From contig CANNBP010000007.1 in the NCBI GenBank assembly GCA_947502885.1, positions 186,001-250,000 on the forward strand: 64,000 nucleotides of DNA, in the 5' to 3' direction. A program made the translations under genes and the position numbers. This DNA comes from an uncultured Aquimarina sp. (lineage in GTDB: Bacteria; Bacteroidota; Bacteroidia; Flavobacteriales; Flavobacteriaceae). The notes below the pieces were generated by a model. It had not been told where the DNA came from. It ran no database searches and saw only the letters and a list, made by a program, of their open reading frames with translations. Positions 8,988-18,295 of this stretch are shown here, piece after piece (the stretch's first letter is position 1; the number at the start of each line of letters is the position of its first letter).

Positions 8988-9852
8988 GTTTATTTGTTTT
9001 AATGAGGTTGATTAAGTGTTCGTAATCTAAATAATATTGATTGTTAACTAAATAGAGAATCAAACCTGCGCTTATAGAAAGAAAAAAAGTAGCTAGACCA
9101 TGTACAATGAAAATGCTTAAATGAAATAAAACTCCAATCATAAGCATTACTTTTCTTTTACTACTTTTTTGATCAAGCATGATACATGCAGAGAGTAAAA
9201 ACTCTATTAATAAAACCCCCCAAGTTACTATGGCAACTATTACATTATTTGATAAAAAGAAGTTAAATACGGGGCGTAAAAGTTGATGTATCCCAAAATA
9301 TTCATGGGTTAACCAATAATAAGTTGCTGTCCCGTTTAACCATTCTGCTACAGGCACTTTACCTACAAAAGCATGTAAATAGATAGCGCAAACCTGTACC
9401 TTAATAAGAAAAAGAAATGCATTTGCTATAGTCGAAGAATATGTATCAATACTATGTTTTATTTCTTTCCAGTGGTTTTTTCTAGAATCAGTGAGAGTTA
9501 TAGGGATCAATAGTAATGTTAGAACAGAAGCAATATGATCACCACCATCAATTATATTACACGAAGTAAAAAATGACCATGTAACGTACCAGTGCAAAAC
9601 TCCTGTTATTCTAGGGTGAGTTCCAGAAATAACAAGTAATAGCACAATGATAACCAATGTTTTTGCTAAAAAAACAGCATCTTTTAAAATGAAGAATAAT
9701 CCGTATTGTTGAAAAAATGTGGGTTCTTGATTTAATATCTCTTGATTAAAGAGTACATCTACTGGGTTCAATAACAAGGTTAACAGTGTGCCCAACGCTA
9801 ATATTGATCGACATAAGCCAATAATATTAGTCCAGTAAAATTCTTTTTTCAT
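8953..9852 (-). CDS. SdpB-family (HTTM-like) peptide maturation membrane protein
   Basis: A 299-residue polytopic membrane protein. Near the N-terminus is RSILALGTLLTLLL; conserved polar or acidic residues occur in the segments SCNIIDGGDHIAS and YLHAFVGKVPVAEWLNGT. The latter resembles the HTTM (horizontally transferred transmembrane) and vitamin K carboxylase-like core found in SdpB. In B. subtilis SdpB is a membrane protein needed, with SdpA, to convert pro-SdpC to the active SDP peptide. Its start overlaps the end of the sdpA-like gene by 4 bp (ATGA), so the two are translationally coupled. Confidence 0.82.
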   Translation of the reverse strand: MKKEFYWTNIIGLCRSILALGTLLTLLLNPVDVLFNQEILNQEPTFFQQYGLFFILKDAVFLAKTLVIIVLLLVISGTHPRITGVLHWYVTWSFFTSCNIIDGGDHIASVLTLLLIPITLTDSRKNHWKEIKHSIDTYSSTIANAFLFLIKVQVCAIYLHAFVGKVPVAEWLNGTATYYWLTHEYFGIHQLLRPVFNFFLSNNVIVAIVTWGVLLIEFLLSACIMLDQKSSKRKVMLMIGVLFHLSIFIVHGLATFFLSISAGLILYLVNNQYYLDYEHLINLIKTNKHGKRFYRIINI

Positions 9853-10379
9853 TGAATATAAACTTTTGCCAGCATATATGGCATTTTAACATTTGAACTA
9901 GACCAAGCCCATGGAACTCTTTTGGAACGATAAATTATTTTTTCACCTTTCAAAATGTTGTTTTTAAACTCGTTCTTTAACGTGTCAGTAACTTTTAGAA
10001 GACTCATACTCTCAAATAACTTTTCATTTTCATATGACATCCAGCTTTTTGAAGGAATCTTCTTTATGATTTCAGCTAACTCAGAGCTAAGTCTTCTTTT
10101 GTGTCTTTTTATTCCAAAAATGTCTGCAACTAATAATGAACTACTTTTATTTAAATAGATGTAATCCTTCTCTTCTTGTTCATACAGTCGAATTATTTCT
10201 TCCCGTGGATCACGCGTGAAAAAAGCCCACCCTTGCGGGAATAACGAATTAATTTCCTGTGCGTTTGAATTTGCCAAACGCACAGGGTTATCTGTATTAG
10301 AAGCTATGAAAGAAAAGGAAATACTACCTCCAACTATTAAAAACCAAATTATAGGTTTTATAAACTTTTCTATTTGCAT
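9849..10379 (-). CDS. SdpA-family antimicrobial peptide system protein
   Basis: A 176-residue protein with one N-terminal membrane segment (about residues 9-26) and a soluble domain. The family hallmark FPQGWAFFTRDPRE (residues 47-60) is clear, followed by a C-terminal WAWSSSN block. In B. subtilis SdpA is membrane associated and works with SdpB in a late step of SDP toxin production; its chemistry is not known. It lies 6 bp after the precursor gene and overlaps the sdpB-like gene by 4 bp. Confidence 0.85.
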   Translation of the reverse strand: MQIEKFIKPIIWFLIVGGSISFSFIASNTDNPVRLANSNAQEINSLFPQGWAFFTRDPREEIIRLYEQEEKDYIYLNKSSSLLVADIFGIKRHKRRLSSELAEIIKKIPSKSWMSYENEKLFESMSLLKVTDTLKNEFKNNILKGEKIIYRSKRVPWAWSSSNVKMPYMLAKVYIQ

Positions 10380-10385
10380 CTATAT

Positions 10386-11114
10386 TTATTTTTGATTATA
10401 TAATCTAGCGATCTCATCAATCAGCATTTCTTCTTGAAGTTTACTCTCGGTAAGGCTTTGGTCTAGTTGCCTACTCGGCCCATTTGTCCATCTAAAAGCA
10501 TTGAACCAAATGTATACATTTACTGCACCTGCATAGTTTACTGCAGCAGCAACAGAAACAGCAACTGCAAGATAGACAGCCGCAACACAAAAGGTTGGTC
10601 CACAGATTACAAACTCTGGATAGTTCTTACTTATATAATCATTAAGTGCAACAGAGTCTAATTCGCCATTTGGTTTTTTAAAATCATTAATATCTATTTT
10701 ATCAGCCAATTCCTTACCTAACATTACTTCTTCGGCAATTTCAGAAGTATTTAGCAAGCCTTTTTCTAATATTTGTCCGCCATCTGCAAGTGTTTTTTGA
10801 ATCGTTAAATGATTTCCACTAGTAATTCCTTTATTAAAACGTGAGAAAAAATCTTCATCAATAGTTTCAATATTGTCTAGTATTACTTTTTCAATTCTAT
10901 TAACTTCAGCTAATTGATCAGACTTTAAACCACTTTTCATAGTGGACAAATCTTTTACATGTGATAATTTCGTATTAGGGTTGTTTCCAAAAAAGAGTTC
11001 TTGAAAAAGCTCTTTTTGATTATTCTGTGTTGTGTTGTTGGGGGTTGTTTCTTCTTCAGAACACGAGAAGAAAAGAAAGCCAATTAAAAGGGATAAAATT
11101 ATTCTTGAATTCAT
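10386..11114 (-). CDS. SdpC-like peptide toxin precursor, lipoprotein
   Basis: A 242-residue precursor counted from the ATG at 11114 (an in-frame ATG at 11150 adds 12 residues). The later start gives a compact signal peptide, MNSRIILSLLIGFLFFSC, with a Bacteroidota lipobox. A helical region follows with the block FFSRFNKGITSGNH, then a sharply hydrophobic Ala/Val-rich segment that opens with a close cysteine pair, CGPTFC (Cys171 and Cys176 in this numbering), and ends near NAFRW. This matches SdpC: a soluble pro-region, then a hydrophobic peptide whose two N-terminal cysteines form a disulfide, then a C-terminal tail that is removed. Being first in the sdpC-A-B-I operon supports the call. A lipid anchor would be unlike B. 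subtilis SdpC. Confidence 0.8.
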   Translation of the reverse strand: MNSRIILSLLIGFLFFSCSEEETTPNNTTQNNQKELFQELFFGNNPNTKLSHVKDLSTMKSGLKSDQLAEVNRIEKVILDNIETIDEDFFSRFNKGITSGNHLTIQKTLADGGQILEKGLLNTSEIAEEVMLGKELADKIDINDFKKPNGELDSVALNDYISKNYPEFVICGPTFCVAAVYLAVAVSVAAAVNYAGAVNVYIWFNAFRWTNGPSRQLDQSLTESKLQEEMLIDEIARLYNQK

Positions 11115-11150
11115 TTTATTTCGTTTAAATGTCATAATGCGGCTAAGCAT

Positions 11151-11692
11151 TATTTTGGTGAGTTAATCAAGTAGATCCTCATAATATCTCTTGAAATTAT
11201 TCTTTTTTAGTGTCTTTTTAGAATTATCTTAACAGTGGATGATCAGTCCTTGTATGACCTGTAAATGTTTTAATACTATGACCAACATCAATTTTTGTGC
11301 ATTAAAGTGCATAACAAATCTACTTCATTTCATTGATACTTAAAGCGGTAATAACACCCAAGTTTTTACGTTTATTCTGTTGCTACTTAACGGGGATATT
11401 TCCCCTTTTATGGATTGTGATATTCAATAGGATATGGTAAAACTAACAGGTTAGAAAAGAACCAATTTTGTACATTAAATTAATATTATAATTTATGTTA
11501 AAGAGATGTACAATCGTACAAGACTTTTAAAAGTCAGCAAGTAGATGATTTATATGGTATTACTCGGAAAATCGTGATTTAAATGAGATAAAATGAGCCT
11601 TATTTTGAGTTAAGAATAAGTTGTCTTTTTGTTTTTAGTAAATAAAAATATCGAGAATTTTTAGTTTTGACAAAACTTTAAAAACCTATCAA
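11151..11692. promoter_or_regulatory. Divergent intergenic region with several inverted repeats
   Basis: This 540-bp gap separates the SDP-like operon from the C10 peptidase gene and contains no convincing ORF. Visible structures are the 8-bp inverted pair TTGTACAT (11468-11475) and ATGTACAA (11506-11513), an overlapping TGTAC-AATC-GTACA element, a perfect 14-bp palindrome at 11522-11535, and a GGGGA/TCCCC hairpin at 11392-11405. A TAGTTTTG box at 11662-11669, matching the Bacteroidota -7 consensus, could drive the peptidase gene, though a good -33 TTG is not seen at the right spacing. Confidence 0.45.
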
Positions 11693-12871
11693 ATGAAACC
11701 TATTGCCTTAAAACCAATTCTGATTTTTGTTGCATTTTTTGCACTTATTTCATGTCAAAAAGAAGAATCAAGTGAACCGCAAATTACGATTAGTGAAACT
11801 CCTGATTATATAGTTAAGGAAGAGCTGGCAAGAGAAATTGCCTCTGATTTTATCAAAAATAAAAATGGAAAGAATGTAAAGACCAGTGTAGTTGTAAAAA
11901 CTCTTACTGATGTAGGTGAAGAACCTTATCTTCATATTGTAAAAATGAAAAAAGGAGAGGATGATAATGCTTTTGTTATTGTTGCAGGTGATAAAAGATT
12001 AGAACCAGTACTAGCATATGGAGACAATGAATTTGATCTGGATAATATGCCAGAGCAGTTGCAACATTGGTTACTAGGCTATAAGAGCAAGGTTAGCTAT
12101 TTTCGAGAACAAAAAGAGCCTGTAAAACAACAAGAACTTAAAGCATTTGATCAAAAGGTTCTAGAAATTCAAACAAATCAAAAATCAAAGCAACTACGAT
12201 CAGAGTTGGTGTATCCTTTATTGTCGACCAAATGGGGGCAAGGTTGTGTGTTTAATGGTTTCTTGTCTAAGAAAGAAGATATTGGGACTGGATGTACTAC
12301 AAATCTACCATGTGATAGAGCTTATACCGGTTGTGTAGCTACTTGTATATCACAAGTTGTGAATTTTTATAAGTCTATGAATGGATTCGACTATTCTAAG
12401 TTAAGAAGATCTTATTATGATTCGGACTTAGGAACATCTCATGGAGATGAGGTTGGTAGATTAATGAAAGAAGTTGGTGAAATAATGGATATGCACTATA
12501 CTTGTACTGTTTCGTTGGCTTACTCTAGTGATGTACTTCGTACTCATGTTAGCGAAGCATTAGGGTTTACATCACCTGTAAAAAGTGAATCTTTTGGGTC
12601 TATGGATATTGAACGTATTTTGTCAGAAATGAAAGATGGAAATCCTTTGGTGATTTCTGGTAAAGATTATAAAGACGGGAGAAGGGCTGGACACCTATGG
12701 GTTTTAGACGGTTTTGTGCGTTATTTTGGACAGCAAGAGGATACTGTATATTTTCACTTTAATTTAGGGTGGGATGGTAGAAGTAATGGATGGTATCTCT
12801 ATAATGACTTTAAACTTGGAAGGTATGATTTCAATCAGTATGTAAGAATATACTATAACTTTAGAAAGTAA
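11693..12871 (+). CDS. C10 family (streptopain-like) cysteine peptidase lipoprotein
   Basis: A 392-residue exported protease. The signal peptide ends in a lipobox (ALISC, Cys21). Residues of about 40-140 look like a Spi/streptopain propeptide (FVIVAGDKRLEPVLAYG is typical). The catalytic domain follows: nucleophile Cys214 in YTGCVATC, catalytic His334 in GHLWVLDGF, and the HFNLGWDGRSNGWY block. C10 enzymes are papain-fold proteases (SpeB, interpain). A self-cleaved zymogen is expected from the family. It is divergent from the SDP-like operon; a role in processing or in resisting that peptide is only a guess. A terminator follows at 12899-12934. Confidence 0.88.
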   Translation: MKPIALKPILIFVAFFALISCQKEESSEPQITISETPDYIVKEELAREIASDFIKNKNGKNVKTSVVVKTLTDVGEEPYLHIVKMKKGEDDNAFVIVAGDKRLEPVLAYGDNEFDLDNMPEQLQHWLLGYKSKVSYFREQKEPVKQQELKAFDQKVLEIQTNQKSKQLRSELVYPLLSTKWGQGCVFNGFLSKKEDIGTGCTTNLPCDRAYTGCVATCISQVVNFYKSMNGFDYSKLRRSYYDSDLGTSHGDEVGRLMKEVGEIMDMHYTCTVSLAYSSDVLRTHVSEALGFTSPVKSESFGSMDIERILSEMKDGNPLVISGKDYKDGRRAGHLWVLDGFVRYFGQQEDTVYFHFNLGWDGRSNGWYLYNDFKLGRYDFNQYVRIYYNFRK

Positions 12872-12898
12872 AAAATAAGAGCAAAGAGCTTAATATTT

Positions 12899-12934
12899 AA
12901 AAAAACCATCTCGAATTAACGAGATGGTTTTTGT
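12899..12934. terminator. Bidirectional intrinsic terminator
   Basis: Arms of about 11 bp (12903-12913 and 12920-12930) with a 6-nt AATTAA loop are flanked by an A tract on the left and a T tract on the right. It lies between the convergent C10 peptidase gene and groEL, so it can stop both transcripts. Confidence 0.85.
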
Positions 12935-12992
12935 TTGTTTATAGCAAGTTTATATGGCAAACTTGCTTAATTTTTATGCATGGTGTTGGCCA

Positions 12993-14681
<1,689 letters not shown>

Positions 14682-14712
14682 TTAACTTTTGTTTTGAGAA
14701 TAAACGAGAAAC

Positions 14713-14988
14713 TTAAACAATGGCAAGGATATCATCCTCACGCATAATTAAGTAATCTTTTCCATCTAATTTTAATTCGGTACCGGCATATTTACCGTAA
14801 AGGACAGTGTCACCAACTTTAACAGTCATGTCATGATCTTTTTTTCCGCCACCTACAGCAGCTACTTTACCTTTTTGTTGTTTTTCCTGGGCTGAGTCAG
14901 GAATAAATAATCCCGATGCTGTTTGCGTCTCTGCAGGAAGTGGCTCTACAACCACACGGTCTGAAAGAGGTTTAATGTTTACTCCCAT
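14713..14988 (-). CDS. groES: Co-chaperonin GroES
   Basis: A 91-residue lid of the GroEL chamber. The N-terminus IKPLSDRVVVEPLPAE, the mobile loop around TASGLFIPDSA and the C-terminal YLIMREDDILAIV strand are typical. It is the first gene of the groES-groEL operon, separated from the secG operon by a terminator and preceded by a candidate sigma-A promoter. Confidence 0.98.
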   Translation of the reverse strand: MGVNIKPLSDRVVVEPLPAETQTASGLFIPDSAQEKQQKGKVAAVGGGKKDHDMTVKVGDTVLYGKYAGTELKLDGKDYLIMREDDILAIV

Positions 14989-15039
14989 TATGATTTGTTT
15001 TTTTATTATTAAATTGAAATCTTCGATGCTTGTTATTTC

Positions 15040-15070
15040 AGAAACTATGCCAGTGATGGTATACTGACAA
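15040..15070 (-). promoter_or_regulatory. Candidate housekeeping promoter of groES-groEL
   Basis: Read on the minus strand, a TTG (15068-15070) is followed after 20 bp by TAGTTTCT (15040-15047), close to the Bacteroidota pattern TTG-N20-TAnnTTTG. It lies between the secG terminator and the groES start. The -7 element departs from the consensus at two positions. Confidence 0.45.
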
Positions 15071-15079
15071 ATTGAAATA

Positions 15080-15114
15080 AAAAATGTCGACTGTATGACA
15101 AGTCGACATTTTTT
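15080..15114 (-). terminator. Intrinsic terminator after secG
   Basis: A 10-bp perfect stem (15083-15092 with 15101-15110), extended by A/T pairs, with an 8-nt loop. On the minus strand it is followed by a U-rich run, directly downstream of secG, and separates that operon from groES. Confidence 0.85.
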
Positions 15115-15135
15115 ATGATTATTTTTAAAAAGATA

Positions 15136-15468
15136 TTATTCTTTTTCTTCGTTGTTTTCTGTTGCAGGAGGAGTTACAGGTGCTTCAACTTGAATATCTT
15201 CAGTGTTTACTTTTGACTCCTGAATAGAATTTCCTCCCATTAGATCAATATTAGATAGTAATATAAGTACTAATAATAAGGTTGCTAGTGTCCATGTACT
15301 TTTATCTAAAAAATCTGAGGTTTTCTTTACACCACCTAGTTGTTGTGTTCCACCTCCTCCAAAAGAAGAAGATAGTCCTCCACCTTTGGGATTTTGTACC
15401 ATAATTACTATTACCAGTAAAAAGGATACAATAACGATAAGTATTAAAAAAATTGAAAACGTTGTCAT
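15136..15468 (-). CDS. secG: Preprotein translocase subunit SecG
   Basis: A 110-residue SecG subunit of the SecYEG channel. Two membrane segments (about residues 2-24 and 57-76) flank the conserved cytoplasmic loop VQNPKGGGLSSSFGGGG. The C-terminal tail is acidic and Pro/Glu rich. It starts 6 bp after the TPR gene and is the last gene of a cluster running from miaB or the sigma-54 regulator. Confidence 0.93.
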   Translation of the reverse strand: MTTFSIFLILIVIVSFLLVIVIMVQNPKGGGLSSSFGGGGTQQLGGVKKTSDFLDKSTWTLATLLLVLILLSNIDLMGGNSIQESKVNTEDIQVEAPVTPPATENNEEKE

Positions 15469-15474
15469 TGTATA

Positions 15475-16416
15475 TTATTTATTTTCTTGTAAGTTCTTTA
15501 TTGCCCGAATTTGGTCTGCAAAGAAACCACTTTTTTCGGGATTTTTCAAAATTAATATGTTATATGCCTGAATTGCTTTCTTGTACTTCTTTTGAGCAAG
15601 GTATACTTTGGCTAAAGTTTCTGTCATCAATTCATCTGTATGAACGCTATTTCCCTTAGCTAAATTGCGTGTCGGAGCATTTTTTTCTGTTGGTTGTATT
15701 TTGGGATTGCTAATGATAAACTCATCAATAAGGTCAAATTTATCTTTTCGTTTTAAAGGCTTGGAAGTACTTTGTTCTATATTTTCTGAAGGTTTGACAG
15801 CATCAACATCATTCAAATTACGTTCAATAGGATGCAGCGAAGTAAGCTTTAACCACTCTGCAAAAGAATGTGTTTCTTTGTTGTTAAAATCCAGAGGCTT
15901 ATCAATTTGTAATGTTTCTTCGGGAGTTTGTTTTTCTTCTTCTTCTTTTAACTTATCAGATGCAGCAACTGATTTGGCAATTTGGATTTGTTTTAAAGTA
16001 CTATTCTTTTCTCTTTCTTTAAACAATGAAGGGTTTAGTACATCTTCTGCCTCTTCTATTTTCATTCGCACAGCATCATCCAATGACATTCTGGGAGGTG
16101 CTTTTATTTCGACAGGATCAACAACTTCGATCTCGGTTTTATTTTTATTTTGCTCTTCTATATTGGTTGAGGTCGTATGAAATAGGTCAGAGGTAATGAA
16201 ATCAAATAAGATGCTTCTGTCTGTTGTATAGGCTGCGGTAGTTTTTAACTCTTGATTGTATTTAAAACTTTCTTGATCCTTAAGAAATTTTAATACCAAA
16301 GGTCTAATGGGCTGAAAGTAAGGGAATGTCTTGATTATTTTTTCTAAAGACTTTGCCTGTTCTTTGTTAAGACCAGTAGGGTTTTGAAGCAGATATGAAA
16401 GCTCTTTGGTATTCAA
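15475..16416 (-). CDS. Hypothetical protein with C-terminal TPR-like repeat
   Basis: A 313-residue cytoplasmic protein without a signal peptide. The middle is charged and low in complexity. The C-terminus (about residues 265-313) contains a TPR-like helix pair, TETLAKVYLAQKKYKKAIQ followed by AYNILILKNPEKSGFFADQI. It sits between lptE and secG, which suggests an envelope-biogenesis link, but the function is unknown. Similar TPR-ended proteins are commonly found at this position in Flavobacteriaceae (recollection, not checked). Confidence 0.72.
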   Translation of the reverse strand: MNTKELSYLLQNPTGLNKEQAKSLEKIIKTFPYFQPIRPLVLKFLKDQESFKYNQELKTTAAYTTDRSILFDFITSDLFHTTSTNIEEQNKNKTEIEVVDPVEIKAPPRMSLDDAVRMKIEEAEDVLNPSLFKEREKNSTLKQIQIAKSVAASDKLKEEEEKQTPEETLQIDKPLDFNNKETHSFAEWLKLTSLHPIERNLNDVDAVKPSENIEQSTSKPLKRKDKFDLIDEFIISNPKIQPTEKNAPTRNLAKGNSVHTDELMTETLAKVYLAQKKYKKAIQAYNILILKNPEKSGFFADQIRAIKNLQENK

Positions 16417-16465
16417 TCTAATTTTATTTTAAAGGAGAATAGCTCCAATTTTTAATTTTACAATA

Positions 16466-16981
16466 TTACCACCTCGCTAAGGTAGCATTAAAAATGTCTT
16501 GAGTGATTCGTTCAAAAATTACTTGTAATGCTTCATCTCTAATATCGTTTTCTGAAGTAGAAGCGGGATAATCAAAGAAAAAAGAGAAGCGTTGTTCCAT
16601 GTCTTTTGTAGAATCTTTAGAATCAAAAAATCTCATATTAACAGCTATTGTTAATCTGTTTTGTGCAGCAGGAGTCCCTGATATATCAGATGTTGCTGTA
16701 TTAGGAGAGACATAATCTTGTACAATTTCACCTTCGTATAAAATATCACCTCCAGATGTAGTTAAGCTAAGGTTAGTTTGATTGTTAATAAGGTCCTGCA
16801 ATTGATTTGTGAAAGTTTGATCTGCTCCTGGAAAAATTCTAGGAGATTGATTTTGGAAAAAATTAACTTGAAACGTTTTTGTTTCGGGAGAAATCGAAAT
16901 TCCACTAAATGAGTATGCTCCACATCCTTGTAGAAGGATTGATGCGATTAATATTACGGCGATGTGTTGTAATTTTTTCAT
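16466..16981 (-). CDS. lptE: LptE-family LPS assembly lipoprotein
   Basis: A 171-residue lipoprotein. The signal peptide ends in a lipobox (ILLQGCG, Cys20), followed by YSFSG, typical of Bacteroidota LptE. The fold signature includes the conserved F-Q-V-N-F-F strand and the C-terminal FERITQDIFNATLARW helix. LptE plugs the LptD barrel and helps insert lipopolysaccharide into the outer membrane. The gene starts 8 bp after the sigma-54 activator gene, so they are probably cotranscribed. Confidence 0.85.
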   Translation of the reverse strand: MKKLQHIAVILIASILLQGCGAYSFSGISISPETKTFQVNFFQNQSPRIFPGADQTFTNQLQDLINNQTNLSLTTSGGDILYEGEIVQDYVSPNTATSDISGTPAAQNRLTIAVNMRFFDSKDSTKDMEQRFSFFFDYPASTSENDIRDEALQVIFERITQDIFNATLARW

Positions 16982-16989
16982 TAATAATA

Positions 16990-18252
16990 TTATAAATCGT
17001 ATTGTTTGATTTTTCTATATAATGTGCGTTCACTTATTCCTAATTCTTCTGCAGCGGCTTTTCGTTTCCCACGATGACGTTCTAATGATTTTTTAATTAA
17101 CTCAAGCTCTTTATGATGTAATGATAATGTTTCTTCTTCCTGAATCTCTTCTGCAAAATGGTATTTGTCTTCTTCTTTGGGTTGAACCGTATTTTGGGTT
17201 GGTATTGTTAGTACTTCAGTAGTTACAGGTTGTACTGGTTCTTCAAGAATTTCTTCCTCTTCCTTTTTTTGGTAAATTTTTTGAATGAGCCCTTCATTAT
17301 CTTTTTGTACCTGTTGGGTGTTACCACTCTGCATAAGCTCAAGAGTCAATTTTTTTAGATCGTTAAGGTCACTTTTCATGTCAAAAAGAACTTTGTATAA
17401 AATCTCCCTTTCACTACTAAAATCACTGTCACTTTTCTTTTTTGAGATTACAGCTGGCAGATTATTTCCTATGTTAGGCAAATAACTATGTAAAGTAGTT
17501 GTATTGATAGTTCTGTTTTGTTCAAGGACTGATATTTGCTCTGCAATGTTACGTAACTGTCTAATATTACCACTCCAATGATACTTCTCTAACAAGACTA
17601 CGGCTTCATCACTTAATCTAATAGTTGGCATTTTGTATTTAGTAGCAAAGTCAGAAGCAAACTTTCTAAATAATAGATGTATATCGTCTTTTCTATCTCT
17701 TAAAGGGGGAAGTAGAATTTCAACAGTACTTAAACGATAATATAGGTCTTCTCTAAATTTTTCTTTTTTGATAGCTTCAAACATATTGACATTTGTTGCA
17801 GCTACTATACGAACATCTGTTTTTTGAACTTTTGAAGAGCCTACTTTAATAAATTCACCGTTTTCTAATACTCGTAAAAGTCGTACTTGTGTGGTCAATG
17901 GTAATTCTCCTACTTCATCCAGAAAAATAGTTCCTCCATCGGCTACTTCAAAATAGCCATTTCGAGTTTGTGTTGCGCCCGTAAAAGCTCCTTTTTCATG
18001 CCCGAAAAGTTCACTGTCAATAGTCCCTTCAGGGATAGCACCACAGTTTACTGCGATATATTTACCATGTTTTCTGTGAGACAGTGAGTGTATTATTTTA
18101 GGAATACTTTCTTTACCTACTCCACTTTCTCCGGTAACCAAAACCGAAATATCAGTAGGAGCAACCTGTATAGCTTTTTCTACCGAACGGTTTAGTTTTG
18201 GATCATTACCTATGATCCCGAATCGTTGTTTTGTAGCTTGAACTGATTCCAT
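16990..18252 (-). CDS. Sigma-54-dependent transcriptional activator lacking a receiver domain
   Basis: A 420-residue AAA+ enhancer-binding protein. The AAA+ domain starts almost at the N-terminus: Walker A GESGVGKE at residues 41-48, the sigma-54 contact loop GAFTGA at 88-93, Walker B IFLDEVGEL near 115 and a sensor-like RIVAATN. A Glu-rich linker (about 270-370) leads to a Fis-type HTH at the C-terminus (KRKAAAEELGISERTLYRKI). No receiver or other sensory domain precedes the AAA+ domain, so it may be constitutive or controlled by a partner protein. It lies between miaB and lptE. Confidence 0.92.
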   Translation of the reverse strand: MESVQATKQRFGIIGNDPKLNRSVEKAIQVAPTDISVLVTGESGVGKESIPKIIHSLSHRKHGKYIAVNCGAIPEGTIDSELFGHEKGAFTGATQTRNGYFEVADGGTIFLDEVGELPLTTQVRLLRVLENGEFIKVGSSKVQKTDVRIVAATNVNMFEAIKKEKFREDLYYRLSTVEILLPPLRDRKDDIHLLFRKFASDFATKYKMPTIRLSDEAVVLLEKYHWSGNIRQLRNIAEQISVLEQNRTINTTTLHSYLPNIGNNLPAVISKKKSDSDFSSEREILYKVLFDMKSDLNDLKKLTLELMQSGNTQQVQKDNEGLIQKIYQKKEEEEILEEPVQPVTTEVLTIPTQNTVQPKEEDKYHFAEEIQEEETLSLHHKELELIKKSLERHRGKRKAAAEELGISERTLYRKIKQYDL

Positions 18253-18295
18253 AGTATTATACTCTTATTCTTAAGTTTGTTAAGTTGTGTTTAGG

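Noticed and set aside
14989..15080. CIRCE heat-shock operator before groES
   Set aside because: The TTAGCACTC-N9-GAGTGCTAA pattern was looked for and is not present in this region.
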